Assembly (NCBI GenBank): GCA_964451375.1
Contig: CAYVIN010000010.1
Location: forward strand, 6,776 to 70,775
Origin: JAGXQV01 sp964451375
GTDB taxonomy: Bacteria; Pseudomonadota; Gammaproteobacteria; Burkholderiales; Sulfuricellaceae
Direction: 5' to 3'
DNA length: 64,000 nucleotides
Made by a program: the position numbers and the translations under genes. This document shows, one piece after another, positions 52,058 to 61,818 of the stretch. Numbering within the stretch: position 1 is the first letter of the stretch; every line of letters starts with the position of its first letter. The notes under the pieces are model-generated. The model was not told where the DNA came from and made no database searches. It was given only the letters and a program-made list of their open reading frames with translations.

Positions 52058-53338
52058 ATGAATCGCATCGTCTCGGTCGTCGGACTGGGTTACGTCGGGT
52101 TGCCGGTCGCTGTTGCATTCGGCAAATCGGCGCGAACCGTTGGTTTCGACATCAATCCCACGCGCATTTCCGAACTCAAGAGCGGCTACGACCGCACCGG
52201 CGAGGTTGCCGACGACGAACTGAAAACAGCGGATATCCTCTATACCCACGAAATCGCCGATCTGAAACTGGCCGATTTCCATATCGTGGCGGTGCCCACC
52301 CCGGTGGACGACGCTCACCAACCTGATCTCAGCCCGGTGATCCGTGCTTCTGAAACTGTCGGCAAGGCGCTCAAAAAGGGCGACATCGTGGTTTACGAAT
52401 CCACCGTTTATCCCGGCGCCACCGAAGAAGACTGTGTTCCCGTGCTGGAGCGATTTTCCGGCTTGAAATGCGGCGTTGATTTCACGGTCGGCTACAGCCC
52501 GGAGCGCATCAATCCGGGTGACAAGGAACACACCTTCACCAAGATCAGGAAAGTGGTTTCCGGGCAGGACGAAGCCACCCTGAAAATCGTTGCGGAAGTC
52601 TACGGTTCGGTCGTCACCGCAGGCGTTTATCCGGCCAGTTCGATCAAGGTAGCGGAAGCCGCCAAAGTTATCGAAAACACCCAGCGCGACCTGAATATTG
52701 CCCTGATGAATGAATTGGCGATGATTTTCGACATCATGGGCATCGACACCCGCGAGGTATTGGAAGCCGCCGGCACCAAGTGGAACTTCCTCAAATTCCA
52801 GCCAGGTTTGGTCGGTGGACACTGCATCGGCGTTGACCCCTACTATCTCACTCACAAGGCCGAGAAACTCGGCTACATCCCCCAGGTCATCCTCGCCGGG
52901 CGGCGCATCAACGACGGCATGGGCAAGTTCGTCGCCCAACGCACCGTCAAGGAAATGATCCGCGCCGGTCACAGCGTACTGGGCAGCACCGTCACCATAC
53001 TCGGACTGACTTTCAAGGAAGATTGCCCTGACCTACGCAATTCGCGGGTGATCGACATCATTCGTGAACTGGAGGATTACGGCGTCCGGGTGCAGGTCCA
53101 TGACGCGTTGGCTGATGCCGCTGAAGCGCGCCACGAATACGGCGTCGAATTGGTCAAAATGGCCGATCTGCGCCCCGCCACTGCTGTAGTCGCCGCTGTT
53201 GCACATCACACTTACCGGGACATGCCGCTCGCCGAATTGGCGGGACTAATGGGCGCAAACCCGGTATTGATCGACGTTAAGGGATTGTTCGAGTCCGCCG
53301 CCGTAAAAGCAGCTGGAATGCACCTGTGGCGCTTGTAA
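52058..53338 (+). CDS. UDP-N-acetylhexosamine 6-dehydrogenase (TviB/WbpO-type)
   Basis: A 426-residue UDP-glucose/GDP-mannose dehydrogenase-fold enzyme. It has NAD-binding GLGYVGLP (9-16), EAAKVIENTQRDLNIAL and the catalytic C256 in GGHCIGVDPYYL. It oxidises UDP-GlcNAc or UDP-GalNAc at C6 to the uronic acid. It heads the plus-strand operon, with the WbpP-like epimerase next, which is exactly the Vi antigen and Pseudomonas O6 order. The gene starts with ATG behind GGAT. Confidence 0.9.
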   Translation: MNRIVSVVGLGYVGLPVAVAFGKSARTVGFDINPTRISELKSGYDRTGEVADDELKTADILYTHEIADLKLADFHIVAVPTPVDDAHQPDLSPVIRASETVGKALKKGDIVVYESTVYPGATEEDCVPVLERFSGLKCGVDFTVGYSPERINPGDKEHTFTKIRKVVSGQDEATLKIVAEVYGSVVTAGVYPASSIKVAEAAKVIENTQRDLNIALMNELAMIFDIMGIDTREVLEAAGTKWNFLKFQPGLVGGHCIGVDPYYLTHKAEKLGYIPQVILAGRRINDGMGKFVAQRTVKEMIRAGHSVLGSTVTILGLTFKEDCPDLRNSRVIDIIRELEDYGVRVQVHDALADAAEARHEYGVELVKMADLRPATAVVAAVAHHTYRDMPLAELAGLMGANPVLIDVKGLFESAAVKAAGMHLWRL

Positions 53339-54363
53339 ACAAAAACGCTACGCGCCTGCGAGAAAATTTGGCGGCGCATCCCGAAACCTGGCTGGTTACC
53401 GGCGTTGCCGGCTTTATCGGCAGCAGCCTGCTGGAAGCTCTGCTCAAGCTCGATCAAACAGTAGTCGGCCTGGACAATTTCGCCACCGGCTACCGCGCCA
53501 ATCTCGACGAAATCGCCACCGAGGTCACCCCAGCCCAATGGGCGAACTTCCGCTTCATCGAGGGCGATATTCGCGACCTCGACACCTGCCGCGCCGCCTG
53601 TACGGGGGTCGAATACGTTCTGCATCAGGCCGCGCTGGGTTCGGTGCCGCGCTCCCTGGACAATCCGCGCGACACCAACGACACCAACATCACCGGCTTC
53701 CTCAACATGCTCATCGCCGCCCGCGAAGCCTCCGTAAAACGCCTTGTTTACGCCGCCTCAAGTTCCACCTACGGCGACCACCCCGACCTGCCGCGCGTGG
53801 AAAACCGCATCGGTAACCCGCTTTCGCCGTATTCGGTCACCAAGCTGGTCAATGAGCTGTATGCCGGGGTATTCGCCCGCTGTTACGGGTTCAAGACCAT
53901 CGGCCTGCGTTATTTCAACATCTTCGGCAAACGCCAGAATCCCAAAGGCGCATACGCAGCGGTCATTCCCAAGTGGTTCACCAGCCTGAAGCAGGGCGAA
54001 CCGGTGCACATCAATGGCGACGGCTTGACCAGCCGGGATTTCTGTTACATCGACAACGCCATCCAGGCCAACCTGCTCGCCGCCACCACGGAAAACCCCG
54101 CAGCGCTCGACCAGGTCTACAACGTCGCGGTCGGTGACCGCACCACGCTGAACGATCTGTTTGCACTGGTGCGCGAACAAGTGGCGCGCGTTCATCCCGA
54201 GGTTGCCGATATTCAACCGGTTTATCGGGATTTCCGCGCCGCCGACGTACCCCACTCGCTCGCCGACATTTCCAAGATCCACTCCCTGCTCGGATACCAG
54301 CCCACCCACACCTTGCGTGAAGGGCTGGACATCGCCGCCCGGTGGTATTTGCAAAGGGGCTGA
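53326..54363 (+). CDS. UDP-N-acetylglucosamine 4-epimerase (TviC/WbpP-type)
   Basis: The 345-residue SDR has GVAGFIGSSLL (27-37) after a short N-terminal extension, SSSTYGDHPDLP and catalytic Y-S-V-T-K in NPLSPYSVTK. The ETWLVTGVAGFIGS beginning is characteristic of WbpP/TviC. It would interconvert UDP-GlcNAc and UDP-GalNAc (or the uronic acids). The GTG start overlaps the dehydrogenase end by 13 bases. Confidence 0.9.
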   Translation: MALVNKNATRLRENLAAHPETWLVTGVAGFIGSSLLEALLKLDQTVVGLDNFATGYRANLDEIATEVTPAQWANFRFIEGDIRDLDTCRAACTGVEYVLHQAALGSVPRSLDNPRDTNDTNITGFLNMLIAAREASVKRLVYAASSSTYGDHPDLPRVENRIGNPLSPYSVTKLVNELYAGVFARCYGFKTIGLRYFNIFGKRQNPKGAYAAVIPKWFTSLKQGEPVHINGDGLTSRDFCYIDNAIQANLLAATTENPAALDQVYNVAVGDRTTLNDLFALVREQVARVHPEVADIQPVYRDFRAADVPHSLADISKIHSLLGYQPTHTLREGLDIAARWYLQRG

Positions 54364-54366
54364 CGG

Positions 54367-55497
54367 GTGTCCGCCGCGCAGCCCAAGCTGCTGTTTCTGG
54401 TCACCGAAGATTGGTATTTCTGTTCACATCGCCTGCCGCTCGCCTGCGCGGCCCGCGACGCCGGCTTTGACGTAGCCGTCGCCTGCCGGGTGCGCGACCA
54501 TGGCGAACAAATCCGCGCAGCCGGCCTACGTCTCTTGCCGCTCACCCTCAAGCGCAACAGCCGCAATCCCTGGCGGGAAATTCGCGCCATCGCCGAGATC
54601 ACCGCGCTCTACCGCGCCGAACGGCCCGCCATCGTCCACCACGTCGCCTTGAAGCCGGTGTTGTATGGCTCGCTCGCCGCGCGCCTCGCCAGCGTCCCCG
54701 CAGTGGTCAACGCCCTGGCGGGGATGGGTTACGTATTCACCTCCGACAAGCTCCCGGTGCAACTTTTACGTCCGCTCATCACCCTGGCTTTCCGCCTTCT
54801 CCTCAAACGGGGCCGCATCATCCTGCAAAACCCCGACGACCGCGCCGCCCTGCTCGATACCGGCGTTGCGAATGCCGCCCAAATCACCCTGATACGCGGC
54901 TCCGGCGTGGACACTACGCAGTTCGCCTGCACCCCCGAGCCGGAAAACCCCATCCCGCTGGTGGTATTGCCGGCACGGATGTTGTGGGACAAAGGCGTCG
55001 GTGAATTCGTCGCAGCGGCGCAAATCCTCAAAGAGCAAGGCATTGCAGCACGTTTCCTGCTCGCCGGCGAAAGCGACCCGGACAACCCCGCCGCAATTCC
55101 CGCCGCCCAGCTTGAAGCGTGGCGCGATTTAGGCTTCGTCGAATGGCCGGGCCGTCAGGAAAACATGGCCCGGCTGCTGACCCAGGCCAACCTGGTCTGT
55201 CTGCCTTCCTACCGCGAAGGTCTACCCAAGGCCCTGCTGGAAGCCGCCGCCTGCGGACGCGCCATCGTCGCCACCGACGTACCGGGCTGCCGCGAAATCG
55301 TCCGCCCCGGCCAGAATGGCCTGCTGGTTCCGGCTCGCGATGCCACAGCACTTGCCCGCGCCCTGCGGGAATTGCTGGAAGCCCCCGCGCAACGCCGTCA
55401 ATTCGGCTTGCAGGGCCGCCAAATGGTCGAGCGCGAATTTTCGGTGGAGCACATCACCGCGCAAACACTCGCGTTATACCGGGAGATGCTGGCATGA
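54367..55497 (+). CDS. Glycosyltransferase family 4 (GT-B fold)
   Basis: 376 residues. The C-terminal domain carries the GT4 nucleotide-sugar motif EGLPKALLEAAACGRAIVATDVPGCREIV and an ARMLWDKGVGEF region; the N-terminal domain has PAIVHHVALKPVLYGSLAAR. Retaining transferase that adds a sugar to the lipid-linked acceptor. GTG start 3 bases after the epimerase stop; the stop overlaps the next gene (ATGA). Confidence 0.88.
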   Translation: MSAAQPKLLFLVTEDWYFCSHRLPLACAARDAGFDVAVACRVRDHGEQIRAAGLRLLPLTLKRNSRNPWREIRAIAEITALYRAERPAIVHHVALKPVLYGSLAARLASVPAVVNALAGMGYVFTSDKLPVQLLRPLITLAFRLLLKRGRIILQNPDDRAALLDTGVANAAQITLIRGSGVDTTQFACTPEPENPIPLVVLPARMLWDKGVGEFVAAAQILKEQGIAARFLLAGESDPDNPAAIPAAQLEAWRDLGFVEWPGRQENMARLLTQANLVCLPSYREGLPKALLEAAACGRAIVATDVPGCREIVRPGQNGLLVPARDATALARALRELLEAPAQRRQFGLQGRQMVEREFSVEHITAQTLALYREMLA

Positions 55498-56435
55498 AAA
55501 CCGTTCTGGTTACCGGCGCAAACGGCTTCGTCGGGCAGGCGCTGTGTCCGCTATTGGAGAGCGCAGGCTGGACAGTGCGCAAAACCGCGCGGTCGCCCCA
55601 ACCCGGCTGCGTTGTCGTTGGCGAGATCGGCCCGGATACCGATTGGCGCGCGGCGCTGGAAGGCGTCGCGGCAGTCATCCATCTCGCCGCGCGCGTCCAT
55701 GTCTTGCACGACGCCGCCGGCGACCCGCTGACTCTCTACCGCACCGTCAATCGCGACGGCACAGCCCATCTGGCGCATCAGGCCGCACGGGCCGGGGTGA
55801 AACGTCTGGTTTATCTAAGTTCCATCAAGGTCAACGGCGAAGCGACTTCCAACCAGCCGTTCCGCCCCCCCGATCCCGCCAACCCACAAGACCCCTATGG
55901 CGTTTCCAAATGGGAAGCGGAACAGGAACTCCACCGAATCGCCGCCGACACCGGCATGGAAGTGGTTATCCTGCGCCCGCCGCTGGTGTACGGCCCCGGC
56001 GTCAAAGCCAACTTCCTGCGCCTTTTGACGCTGGTCGAGCGCGGCATTCCGCTACCGCTGGGCGCGGTGAGCAACCGGCGCAGCCTGCTTTACCTGGGCA
56101 ATCTCGCCGATGTCATCCGCTGCTGCCTGGAACACCCGGCCGCGCCCGACAGAACCTTTTTGCCCAGCGATAGCACGCCACTCTCCAGCCCGGCGCTGGT
56201 GCGCGCCATCGCGACGAGCCTGGACAAATCCGCGCGCCTGCTGCCGATCCCGCCCGTGCTACTCAAGCTGGTCGGCTGGCTCACCGGCAAAAACGCCGAA
56301 GTGACACGGCTGCTGGATTCACTGGAAATTGACGACCCCGGTTTGCGTAACGACCTCGGCTGGCTACCGCCCTACACCCTGGAACAGGGCCTGGCCGCTA
56401 CCGCCGCCTGGTATCGCGGGAGGATACCGGCATGA
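55494..56435 (+). CDS. NAD-dependent epimerase (WbpV/GalE-like SDR)
   Basis: 313 residues from the ATG at 55494; a longer open frame runs upstream (from 55119) but is the shadow of the glycosyltransferase. GANGFVGQAL (8-17), HLAARVHVLHD and the catalytic Y-x3-K in DPYGVSKWEAEQ are present. In Pseudomonas O6-type loci the equivalent wbpV precedes wbpL and wbpM, as here. It probably supplies UDP-fucosamine- or quinovosamine-type precursors. Confidence 0.85.
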   Translation: MKTVLVTGANGFVGQALCPLLESAGWTVRKTARSPQPGCVVVGEIGPDTDWRAALEGVAAVIHLAARVHVLHDAAGDPLTLYRTVNRDGTAHLAHQAARAGVKRLVYLSSIKVNGEATSNQPFRPPDPANPQDPYGVSKWEAEQELHRIAADTGMEVVILRPPLVYGPGVKANFLRLLTLVERGIPLPLGAVSNRRSLLYLGNLADVIRCCLEHPAAPDRTFLPSDSTPLSSPALVRAIATSLDKSARLLPIPPVLLKLVGWLTGKNAEVTRLLDSLEIDDPGLRNDLGWLPPYTLEQGLAATAAWYRGRIPA

Positions 56436-57415
56436 TCCTCACCAACCTCACCCCGCTCCTGGCCCTCGCCGTCACCTGGGCAGGCATCGCCTGGCTGCTG
56501 CACAGCGGTCTCGCCAAAGTAGCGATGGACGACCCCAACCAGCGTTCCCTGCACACCCGCGCCATTCCCCGCACCGGCGGATTAGCGATTCTCGCCGGGG
56601 TGCTGGTAAGCTGGCTGACGCTGCATCCCGCTTGGCTGTGGTTGCCGCTGGGATTAGGGTTGACGCTGGCCATCGTGTCGTTTCTCGACGACCTATCCGG
56701 GCTGGCGGTGCGCTGGCGGCTGCTCGCCCATCTCGCCGCCGCAGCCCTGCTGGCCTACGCCGGTCTCGGCCATTTCCCGCTGTGGGTAATCGTCGCGGCA
56801 ACCCTCGCCATCGTATGGATGAGCAACCTCTACAACTTCATGGACGGTTCGGATGGCTTGGCGGGCGGCATGGCGCTGTTTGGTTTCGGCTTTATGGGAA
56901 TTGCCGCATTGGTGGCGGGAGACCGGGAATTCGCCGGGGCGGCTTTCGCCGTCTCGGCAGCGGCGCTGGGATTTCTGCTATTCAATTTCCACCCGGCGCG
57001 GATTTTCATGGGCGACGCCGGTTCCATCCCCCTGGGATTTTTCGCCGCCGCGCTGGGCCTGCTTGGCTGGCAGCGTGGCTTATGGCCGTGGTGGTTCGCT
57101 CCGCTGGTTTTTTCGCCATTCGTCGTGGACGCCAGCATCACCCTGGCAAAACGCGGCTTGCGTGGCGAAAAGGTCTGGCAGGCGCATCGCGAACATTATT
57201 ACCAGCGCCTCGTGCAACTGGGACTGGGACACCGCACCACCGCCCTGTGCGAATATGCGCTGATGGCGGCGACCGGGTATTCCGCCCTGTGGGGACGCAC
57301 CCAGAGCGCGGCGCTTCAATATACCTTGCTCGCGGCCTGGGCCATCGCTTATGGCGCGGCAATGTGGCGGATTGATATAGAATGGCAACGGCATAATCCA
57401 CACAGACAAAAATGA
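56432..57415 (+). CDS. Undecaprenyl-phosphate glycosyl-1-phosphate transferase (WbpL/MraY-type)
   Basis: A 327-residue polytopic membrane protein of the MraY/WecA/WbpL family with about 10-11 hydrophobic segments. The magnesium/UDP-site motifs FLDDLSGL, NLYNFMDGSDGL and GDAGSIPLG are visible. It moves HexNAc-1-phosphate onto undecaprenyl phosphate to start the glycan. Overlaps its neighbours by 4 bases at both ends (ATGA). A recognisable downstream partner is the WbpM homologue. Confidence 0.92.
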   Translation: MILTNLTPLLALAVTWAGIAWLLHSGLAKVAMDDPNQRSLHTRAIPRTGGLAILAGVLVSWLTLHPAWLWLPLGLGLTLAIVSFLDDLSGLAVRWRLLAHLAAAALLAYAGLGHFPLWVIVAATLAIVWMSNLYNFMDGSDGLAGGMALFGFGFMGIAALVAGDREFAGAAFAVSAAALGFLLFNFHPARIFMGDAGSIPLGFFAAALGLLGWQRGLWPWWFAPLVFSPFVVDASITLAKRGLRGEKVWQAHREHYYQRLVQLGLGHRTTALCEYALMAATGYSALWGRTQSAALQYTLLAAWAIAYGAAMWRIDIEWQRHNPHRQK

Positions 57416-59271
57416 CCGCCAAGCCCAATCCCCGCACCCTGCTCGCTTTCACCCACGATATCGTGGCGGCGGCGTTCGCCTGGTTCATCGCCTACTGGCT
57501 GCGCTTCAACCTCGACATCCCGCCGGCCTATTGGGATCACCTGTGGCAATCGCTGGTCTGGGTAGTACCCGCACAAGCCCTGATTTTCCGGGGTTTCGGC
57601 CTGTATCGCGGGATCTGGCGCTACGCCAGCCTGCCCGACCTGAAACGTATCCTGTTTGCCATCGCCGCCGCGACTGTGGTCACACCGCTGATCCTCTACA
57701 TGCTGCGCCTGGACGGCACCCCCCGCTCGGTATTGCTGCTCGACCCGCTGCTGCTGGCTTCCATGATGGGCGGCAGCCGCATGACTTACCGCGCCTGGAA
57801 GGAACACCGCCTCTACGGACTCCTGCAGCAGCGCGGCGAACCGGTACTGGTGCTGGGTGCGGGCGACACTGCCGCCAACCTGCTGCGCGAGCTATCCCAC
57901 AGCAAAACCTGGCATGTCGTCGGCCTGCTCGATGACGACCCGGAAAAACAAGGCCGCCTGCTGCACGGCGTCAAGGTACACGGCCCCCTTGATGATCTGG
58001 CGTTATGGGCAAAAAACACCGGCGCAAGCCACGCCATCATCGCCATGCCCGGCGTCCATCCCAACGTGCGCCGCCGCGCCGCCGAACTGTGCAACGGCGC
58101 GCATATCGACGTACTCACCGTCCCGGCCTTTGAAGACCTGGTCAGCGGGCGCGTCACCGTCTCGCAAATCCGCAAGGTCGAGGTGGACGACCTGCTCGGG
58201 CGCGACAAGGTGATTCTCGACAACCACGGGTTGCTGGATCTGATCGGCGGCAGGACAGTGCTGGTCAGCGGCGCGGGCGGCTCCATCGGCGCTGAACTGT
58301 GCCGCCAGATCGCCCGTTTCGAACCGCGCCTGATGGTGCTTTTTGAACTCAACGAACTCGCGCTATACCGCATCGAGCAGGAATTCCGCGAACGTTTCCC
58401 GGATATCCCCATCGTGTGCGCCATCGGCGACGTAAAAAACGCCTCGCGCGTCGAAGAACTGCTGCGCCGCCACTCTCCTGCCGTGGTTTTCCACGCCGCC
58501 GCCTACAAACACGTGCCGCTGATGGAAAACGAAAACGCCTGGGAAGCAGTGCGCAACAACATCTTCGGCACCCACACCCTGGCGCGCGCCGCGCAGAATC
58601 ATGGCGTCGAAAAATTCGTGATGATCTCCACCGACAAGGCGGTCAACCCCACCAACGTCATGGGCGCCAGCAAACGGCTTGCCGAAATGGTCTGCCAGGG
58701 ACTCCAGCACGACAGCGGCACAGCATTCATCATCGTTCGTTTCGGCAACGTGCTGGGCAGCACCGGCAGCGTCATCCCCAAATTCCACGAACAAATCAGC
58801 AAGGGCGGCCCGGTCACCGTCACCCACCCCGACATCATCCGTTACTTCATGTCCATCCCCGAAGCCACCCAACTCGTCCTGCAGGCCTGCCTGATGGGCC
58901 ACGGCGGCGAAATCTTCGTCCTCGACATGGGCAAACCGGTGAAAATCGCCGACCTCGCCCGCGACATGATCCGCCTCTCCGGCTTTAGCGAAGAAGACAT
59001 CCGCATCGTCTACACCGGCCTGCGCCCCGGCGAAAAACTCTTTGAAGAACTGCTCGCCGACGGCGAAAACACCCTCCCCACCCCCCATCCCAAACTACGC
59101 ATCGCCAAAGCCCGCAGCGTCGATCCCCAATGGCTGGGACGCTTCCTCAACTGGCTGAAACAGGAGCCGCCCCCCGACGAAATCGACCTGAAACAGGACT
59201 TGAGCGAATGGTTGCCGGAATACAAATGGCAAAGACAGCCGGGGATTATTCCGAGGCGGCGGGGGACGTAG
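57412..59271 (+). CDS. UDP-GlcNAc 4,6-dehydratase, membrane-anchored (WbpM-type)
   Basis: The 619-residue enzyme has four N-terminal membrane helices, a first Rossmann domain (VLVLGAGDTAANLLREL) and a second catalytic SDR domain (VLVSGAGGSIGAEL). The usual tyrosine of YxxxK is replaced by methionine (M417 and K421 in NVMGASKR), the typical SMK triad of WbpM and FlaA1-like long enzymes. It turns UDP-GlcNAc into the 4-keto-6-deoxy sugar, precursor of QuiNAc, FucNAc or bacillosamine. It is the last gene of this operon. Confidence 0.93.
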   Translation: MTAKPNPRTLLAFTHDIVAAAFAWFIAYWLRFNLDIPPAYWDHLWQSLVWVVPAQALIFRGFGLYRGIWRYASLPDLKRILFAIAAATVVTPLILYMLRLDGTPRSVLLLDPLLLASMMGGSRMTYRAWKEHRLYGLLQQRGEPVLVLGAGDTAANLLRELSHSKTWHVVGLLDDDPEKQGRLLHGVKVHGPLDDLALWAKNTGASHAIIAMPGVHPNVRRRAAELCNGAHIDVLTVPAFEDLVSGRVTVSQIRKVEVDDLLGRDKVILDNHGLLDLIGGRTVLVSGAGGSIGAELCRQIARFEPRLMVLFELNELALYRIEQEFRERFPDIPIVCAIGDVKNASRVEELLRRHSPAVVFHAAAYKHVPLMENENAWEAVRNNIFGTHTLARAAQNHGVEKFVMISTDKAVNPTNVMGASKRLAEMVCQGLQHDSGTAFIIVRFGNVLGSTGSVIPKFHEQISKGGPVTVTHPDIIRYFMSIPEATQLVLQACLMGHGGEIFVLDMGKPVKIADLARDMIRLSGFSEEDIRIVYTGLRPGEKLFEELLADGENTLPTPHPKLRIAKARSVDPQWLGRFLNWLKQEPPPDEIDLKQDLSEWLPEYKWQRQPGIIPRRRGT

Positions 59272-59328
59272 GAAGCGCCTGTCATAACGGTGGCGCTAGC
59301 GGCTGGACGCCCTGCAAAAAGCCTCATC

Positions 59329-59351
59329 ACCGCGACAATCACTGCGGTTTT
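59329..59351 (+). terminator. Weak hairpin after wbpM-like gene
   Basis: ACCGC...GCGGT (5-bp stem, 10-nt loop) followed by TTTT lies 57 bases after the stop, in the 194-base gap between convergent genes. It is a poor match to an intrinsic terminator. The rest of the gap holds no recognisable gene. Confidence 0.3.
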
Positions 59352-59465
59352 CTCCGACAACCAACACGCCACGTTAGTAACCAGTAACCCCGCAACGCCC
59401 AAGGGACGGCGACATGCCTTGAGAACAAGCAATGACGCGGCTTTCCGGGCAGGCCGGATTGGCCG

Positions 59466-61670
59466 TCACTCGTGCAGCAGCGTCAGTTCCCCATCGGCAT
59501 GTCTCAGGCGTTGCGCGAGAGTGCGGGCGATGGCGCTGATCAGGGTGAAGGCCAGCCGTTTGTGTTCTTCGGCGAGCAGGTTGAATTGTTCCAGCGAGAG
59601 GACGTACAACTCGGTATCGATGCGGGCGGTGGCGTTGTTACCGCGCGGGCGTCCGTCGAGCAGGGCGAGGCCGCCGAAGAAGTCGCCGCGTCCGAAGGTG
59701 GCGATGTGGTGGAGGCGGCGGCTGCCGCTGATTGGCGACATGATCTTGATTTCCCCCCGGCGGATCAGGTATAGCTCATTGCCAGGGTCGCCGATACTGT
59801 AAATGGCTTCGCCGGCCTTGTAGATGCGCTGTTCCATCCGCGCTTCGAGGTCGGCCAGGGTAGCGTCCTTACGGCCCTGGAACATCTCCATTTCGTGGAT
59901 GGTCAGGGGAATTTGTTCATCGGTCGGCGGCAGCGCATCGCCGACAATCTGGTCTTCCACCCATTCGATGGCCGATTCGATGATGGGGAATACCTTGACG
60001 TATTCGCTGGCGCGGGTCAGCCCGGTCTGCTCGAAAAATTCCCGCAGGTTGCGCCCGTTGGGCAACAGTTCGCGGACATTGCTGAGGATCAACGGTACGC
60101 CGCGCTCGACCAACATATCGCGCACCTGGTTGAGCATATGGGCCGCCGTGATGTCCACCGATTGCACCCGGCGCATATCGAGGATGACGTAGTCGCGCAT
60201 CTTGATTTCCGGTTCCAGCGCCGAATACAACTCATAAGTTGTTCCGAAAAACAGGCTGCCCTGCAATTCAAAAATTACCGCCTTATCGCCTTTCTGCTCG
60301 ATGATGCGCATTTCCGCTTCGGGGCGATACCAAGTGGAAGAACGCTGATTCACAAAGGTTTTGCGCCGCACCACCGAGCCCCCCAACTGCTCGCGCACGA
60401 ACAACACGATGGACATCGCCACGCCGGCGGCGGATGCGGCAATCAGACCGACCGTCAAAGCCACCGCGATAACCGTGCCGACCACCGCGAAATCAAATAC
60501 TGTAGCGCGCGATTCAAGGAAATGCAGGGGTTCGGTATCGATCATGCGCAGCCCGATGACGATCAGGATGCCCGCCAGGGTAGCAATCGGTATCCAGGCG
60601 ATGAAGGAACCCAGCAACAATGCGGCCAGCAGCGCCAGTGCGCCCTCGGCAATGCCCGAAACGCGGGTTTGCGCGCCGCTGTTGAGGTTCACCAGCGAAG
60701 CGCCCATGGTGCCCGCGCCGGGTATCCCACCAATCGCCGCCGAAGTGATGTTGGCGATGCCTTGCGCCACCAGTTCGCGATTCGGCTCATGGCGGCTGCG
60801 CGTCAACTGGTCGATCACCACGCAGGTTTTCAGGGTATCGATGGAAAGCAGCGCGGCGAGGGTGAGCGCACTGCCGAATAAGCCGCCGACCTGCGCCAGG
60901 GTGAGCTGACCGATTTCCTGCCAGCGGCTGCTGATGGTGCTGATATACCCTTCCCCGGTCGCCCCGAGCGGGCCGAGCACCAGCTTGTTGTCGGTCAGGG
61001 AAAGCATGGCCGGGTCGTGATTGGCGAGGGCGAAATAGGTGATTATCCCCGCGAATATGCCCAGAATCGTAGCGGGCACCGCCTTGGTCAGACGTGGCGC
61101 GAGCAGCGCCACTATCACCGTCGCCGCACCCACTGCAATGCCGCGCATATCCCATAAATGCGGCGAAAGCATCGCCTCCCACCAGGGGGTTCCGTTGGGT
61201 GCGCCGACGAATTTCTGTATCTGACTGCCGATGATGATCAGCCCGACGCCGGTCAGGTAACCACTGACCACGGTATAGGGAATGTACTTGATGAGTTTGC
61301 CGACGCCCAGAAAGCCAATGAGCATCTGGATCAGGCCGGTCAGGATGCCCAGCACGGTCAGCAACAGAACGATGCTGGCCGGGGCCACGCCCTGTTTCAC
61401 CAACTCGATGGCGAAGGCCGCCAACACGGCGGCAGCCGGCGCACAAGGGGCACTGATGAGGCGGTCTGCCCCGCCCAAGGTGGGGGCAATCAAACCCAGC
61501 GCCGCCGCCCCGAGAATTCCGGCCAAAGCGCCGAAAACCGCATATTCCGGCCCGATGGCGGAATACACCGTGACCCCGAACGCCACCGCAGCCGGCAACG
61601 CCACCAGCATGGCGGCAAGTCCGCCCCAGAAATCGCCGGGGATACGGAAATTGTTCGAAAAAACTTGCAT
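59466..61670 (-). CDS. SulP-family anion transporter with STAS and cyclic-nucleotide-binding-type domains
   Basis: A 734-residue protein. The first 420 residues form the multi-span SulP transporter (sulfate or bicarbonate). A STAS domain (about 440-550) follows, then a cyclic-nucleotide-binding-like domain (about 595-720). In the latter the conserved Glu of the phosphate cassette is Gly (FGGLALL) and the following Arg region carries an insertion, so nucleotide binding is doubtful. The ATG at 61670 has AAGG 9 bases upstream; a GTG at 61688 is an alternative. A divergent sulfotransferase-like gene lies next to it. Confidence 0.85.
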   Translation of the reverse strand: MQVFSNNFRIPGDFWGGLAAMLVALPAAVAFGVTVYSAIGPEYAVFGALAGILGAAALGLIAPTLGGADRLISAPCAPAAAVLAAFAIELVKQGVAPASIVLLLTVLGILTGLIQMLIGFLGVGKLIKYIPYTVVSGYLTGVGLIIIGSQIQKFVGAPNGTPWWEAMLSPHLWDMRGIAVGAATVIVALLAPRLTKAVPATILGIFAGIITYFALANHDPAMLSLTDNKLVLGPLGATGEGYISTISSRWQEIGQLTLAQVGGLFGSALTLAALLSIDTLKTCVVIDQLTRSRHEPNRELVAQGIANITSAAIGGIPGAGTMGASLVNLNSGAQTRVSGIAEGALALLAALLLGSFIAWIPIATLAGILIVIGLRMIDTEPLHFLESRATVFDFAVVGTVIAVALTVGLIAASAAGVAMSIVLFVREQLGGSVVRRKTFVNQRSSTWYRPEAEMRIIEQKGDKAVIFELQGSLFFGTTYELYSALEPEIKMRDYVILDMRRVQSVDITAAHMLNQVRDMLVERGVPLILSNVRELLPNGRNLREFFEQTGLTRASEYVKVFPIIESAIEWVEDQIVGDALPPTDEQIPLTIHEMEMFQGRKDATLADLEARMEQRIYKAGEAIYSIGDPGNELYLIRRGEIKIMSPISGSRRLHHIATFGRGDFFGGLALLDGRPRGNNATARIDTELYVLSLEQFNLLAEEHKRLAFTLISAIARTLAQRLRHADGELTLLHE

Positions 61671-61818
61671 CGTCGGCGACCTTGTCACATGAATGACACA
61701 AATGTATCACACAAGCCGCGCCGAGGCCGCCGGATTGCCCTATTCAACGGGATTGCGAGCCCCTCCCAGCGCCCGGCGGGGTAAAATGCGCGGCACCCCG
61801 AATATTTGATCCGATTGT

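Noticed and set aside
51968..52972. 334-residue open frame on the minus strand under the WbpO-like gene
   Set aside because: It is antisense to a confirmed dehydrogenase reading frame. Asp/Gly/Val-rich composition is expected from the complement of a GC-rich gene.
55119..55493. N-terminal 125 residues of a long open frame in front of the wbpV-like gene
   Set aside because: It overlaps the glycosyltransferase completely. The predicted peptide is Arg/Pro-rich with no family pattern, and the ATG at 55494 gives a clean SDR start with an ATGA junction.
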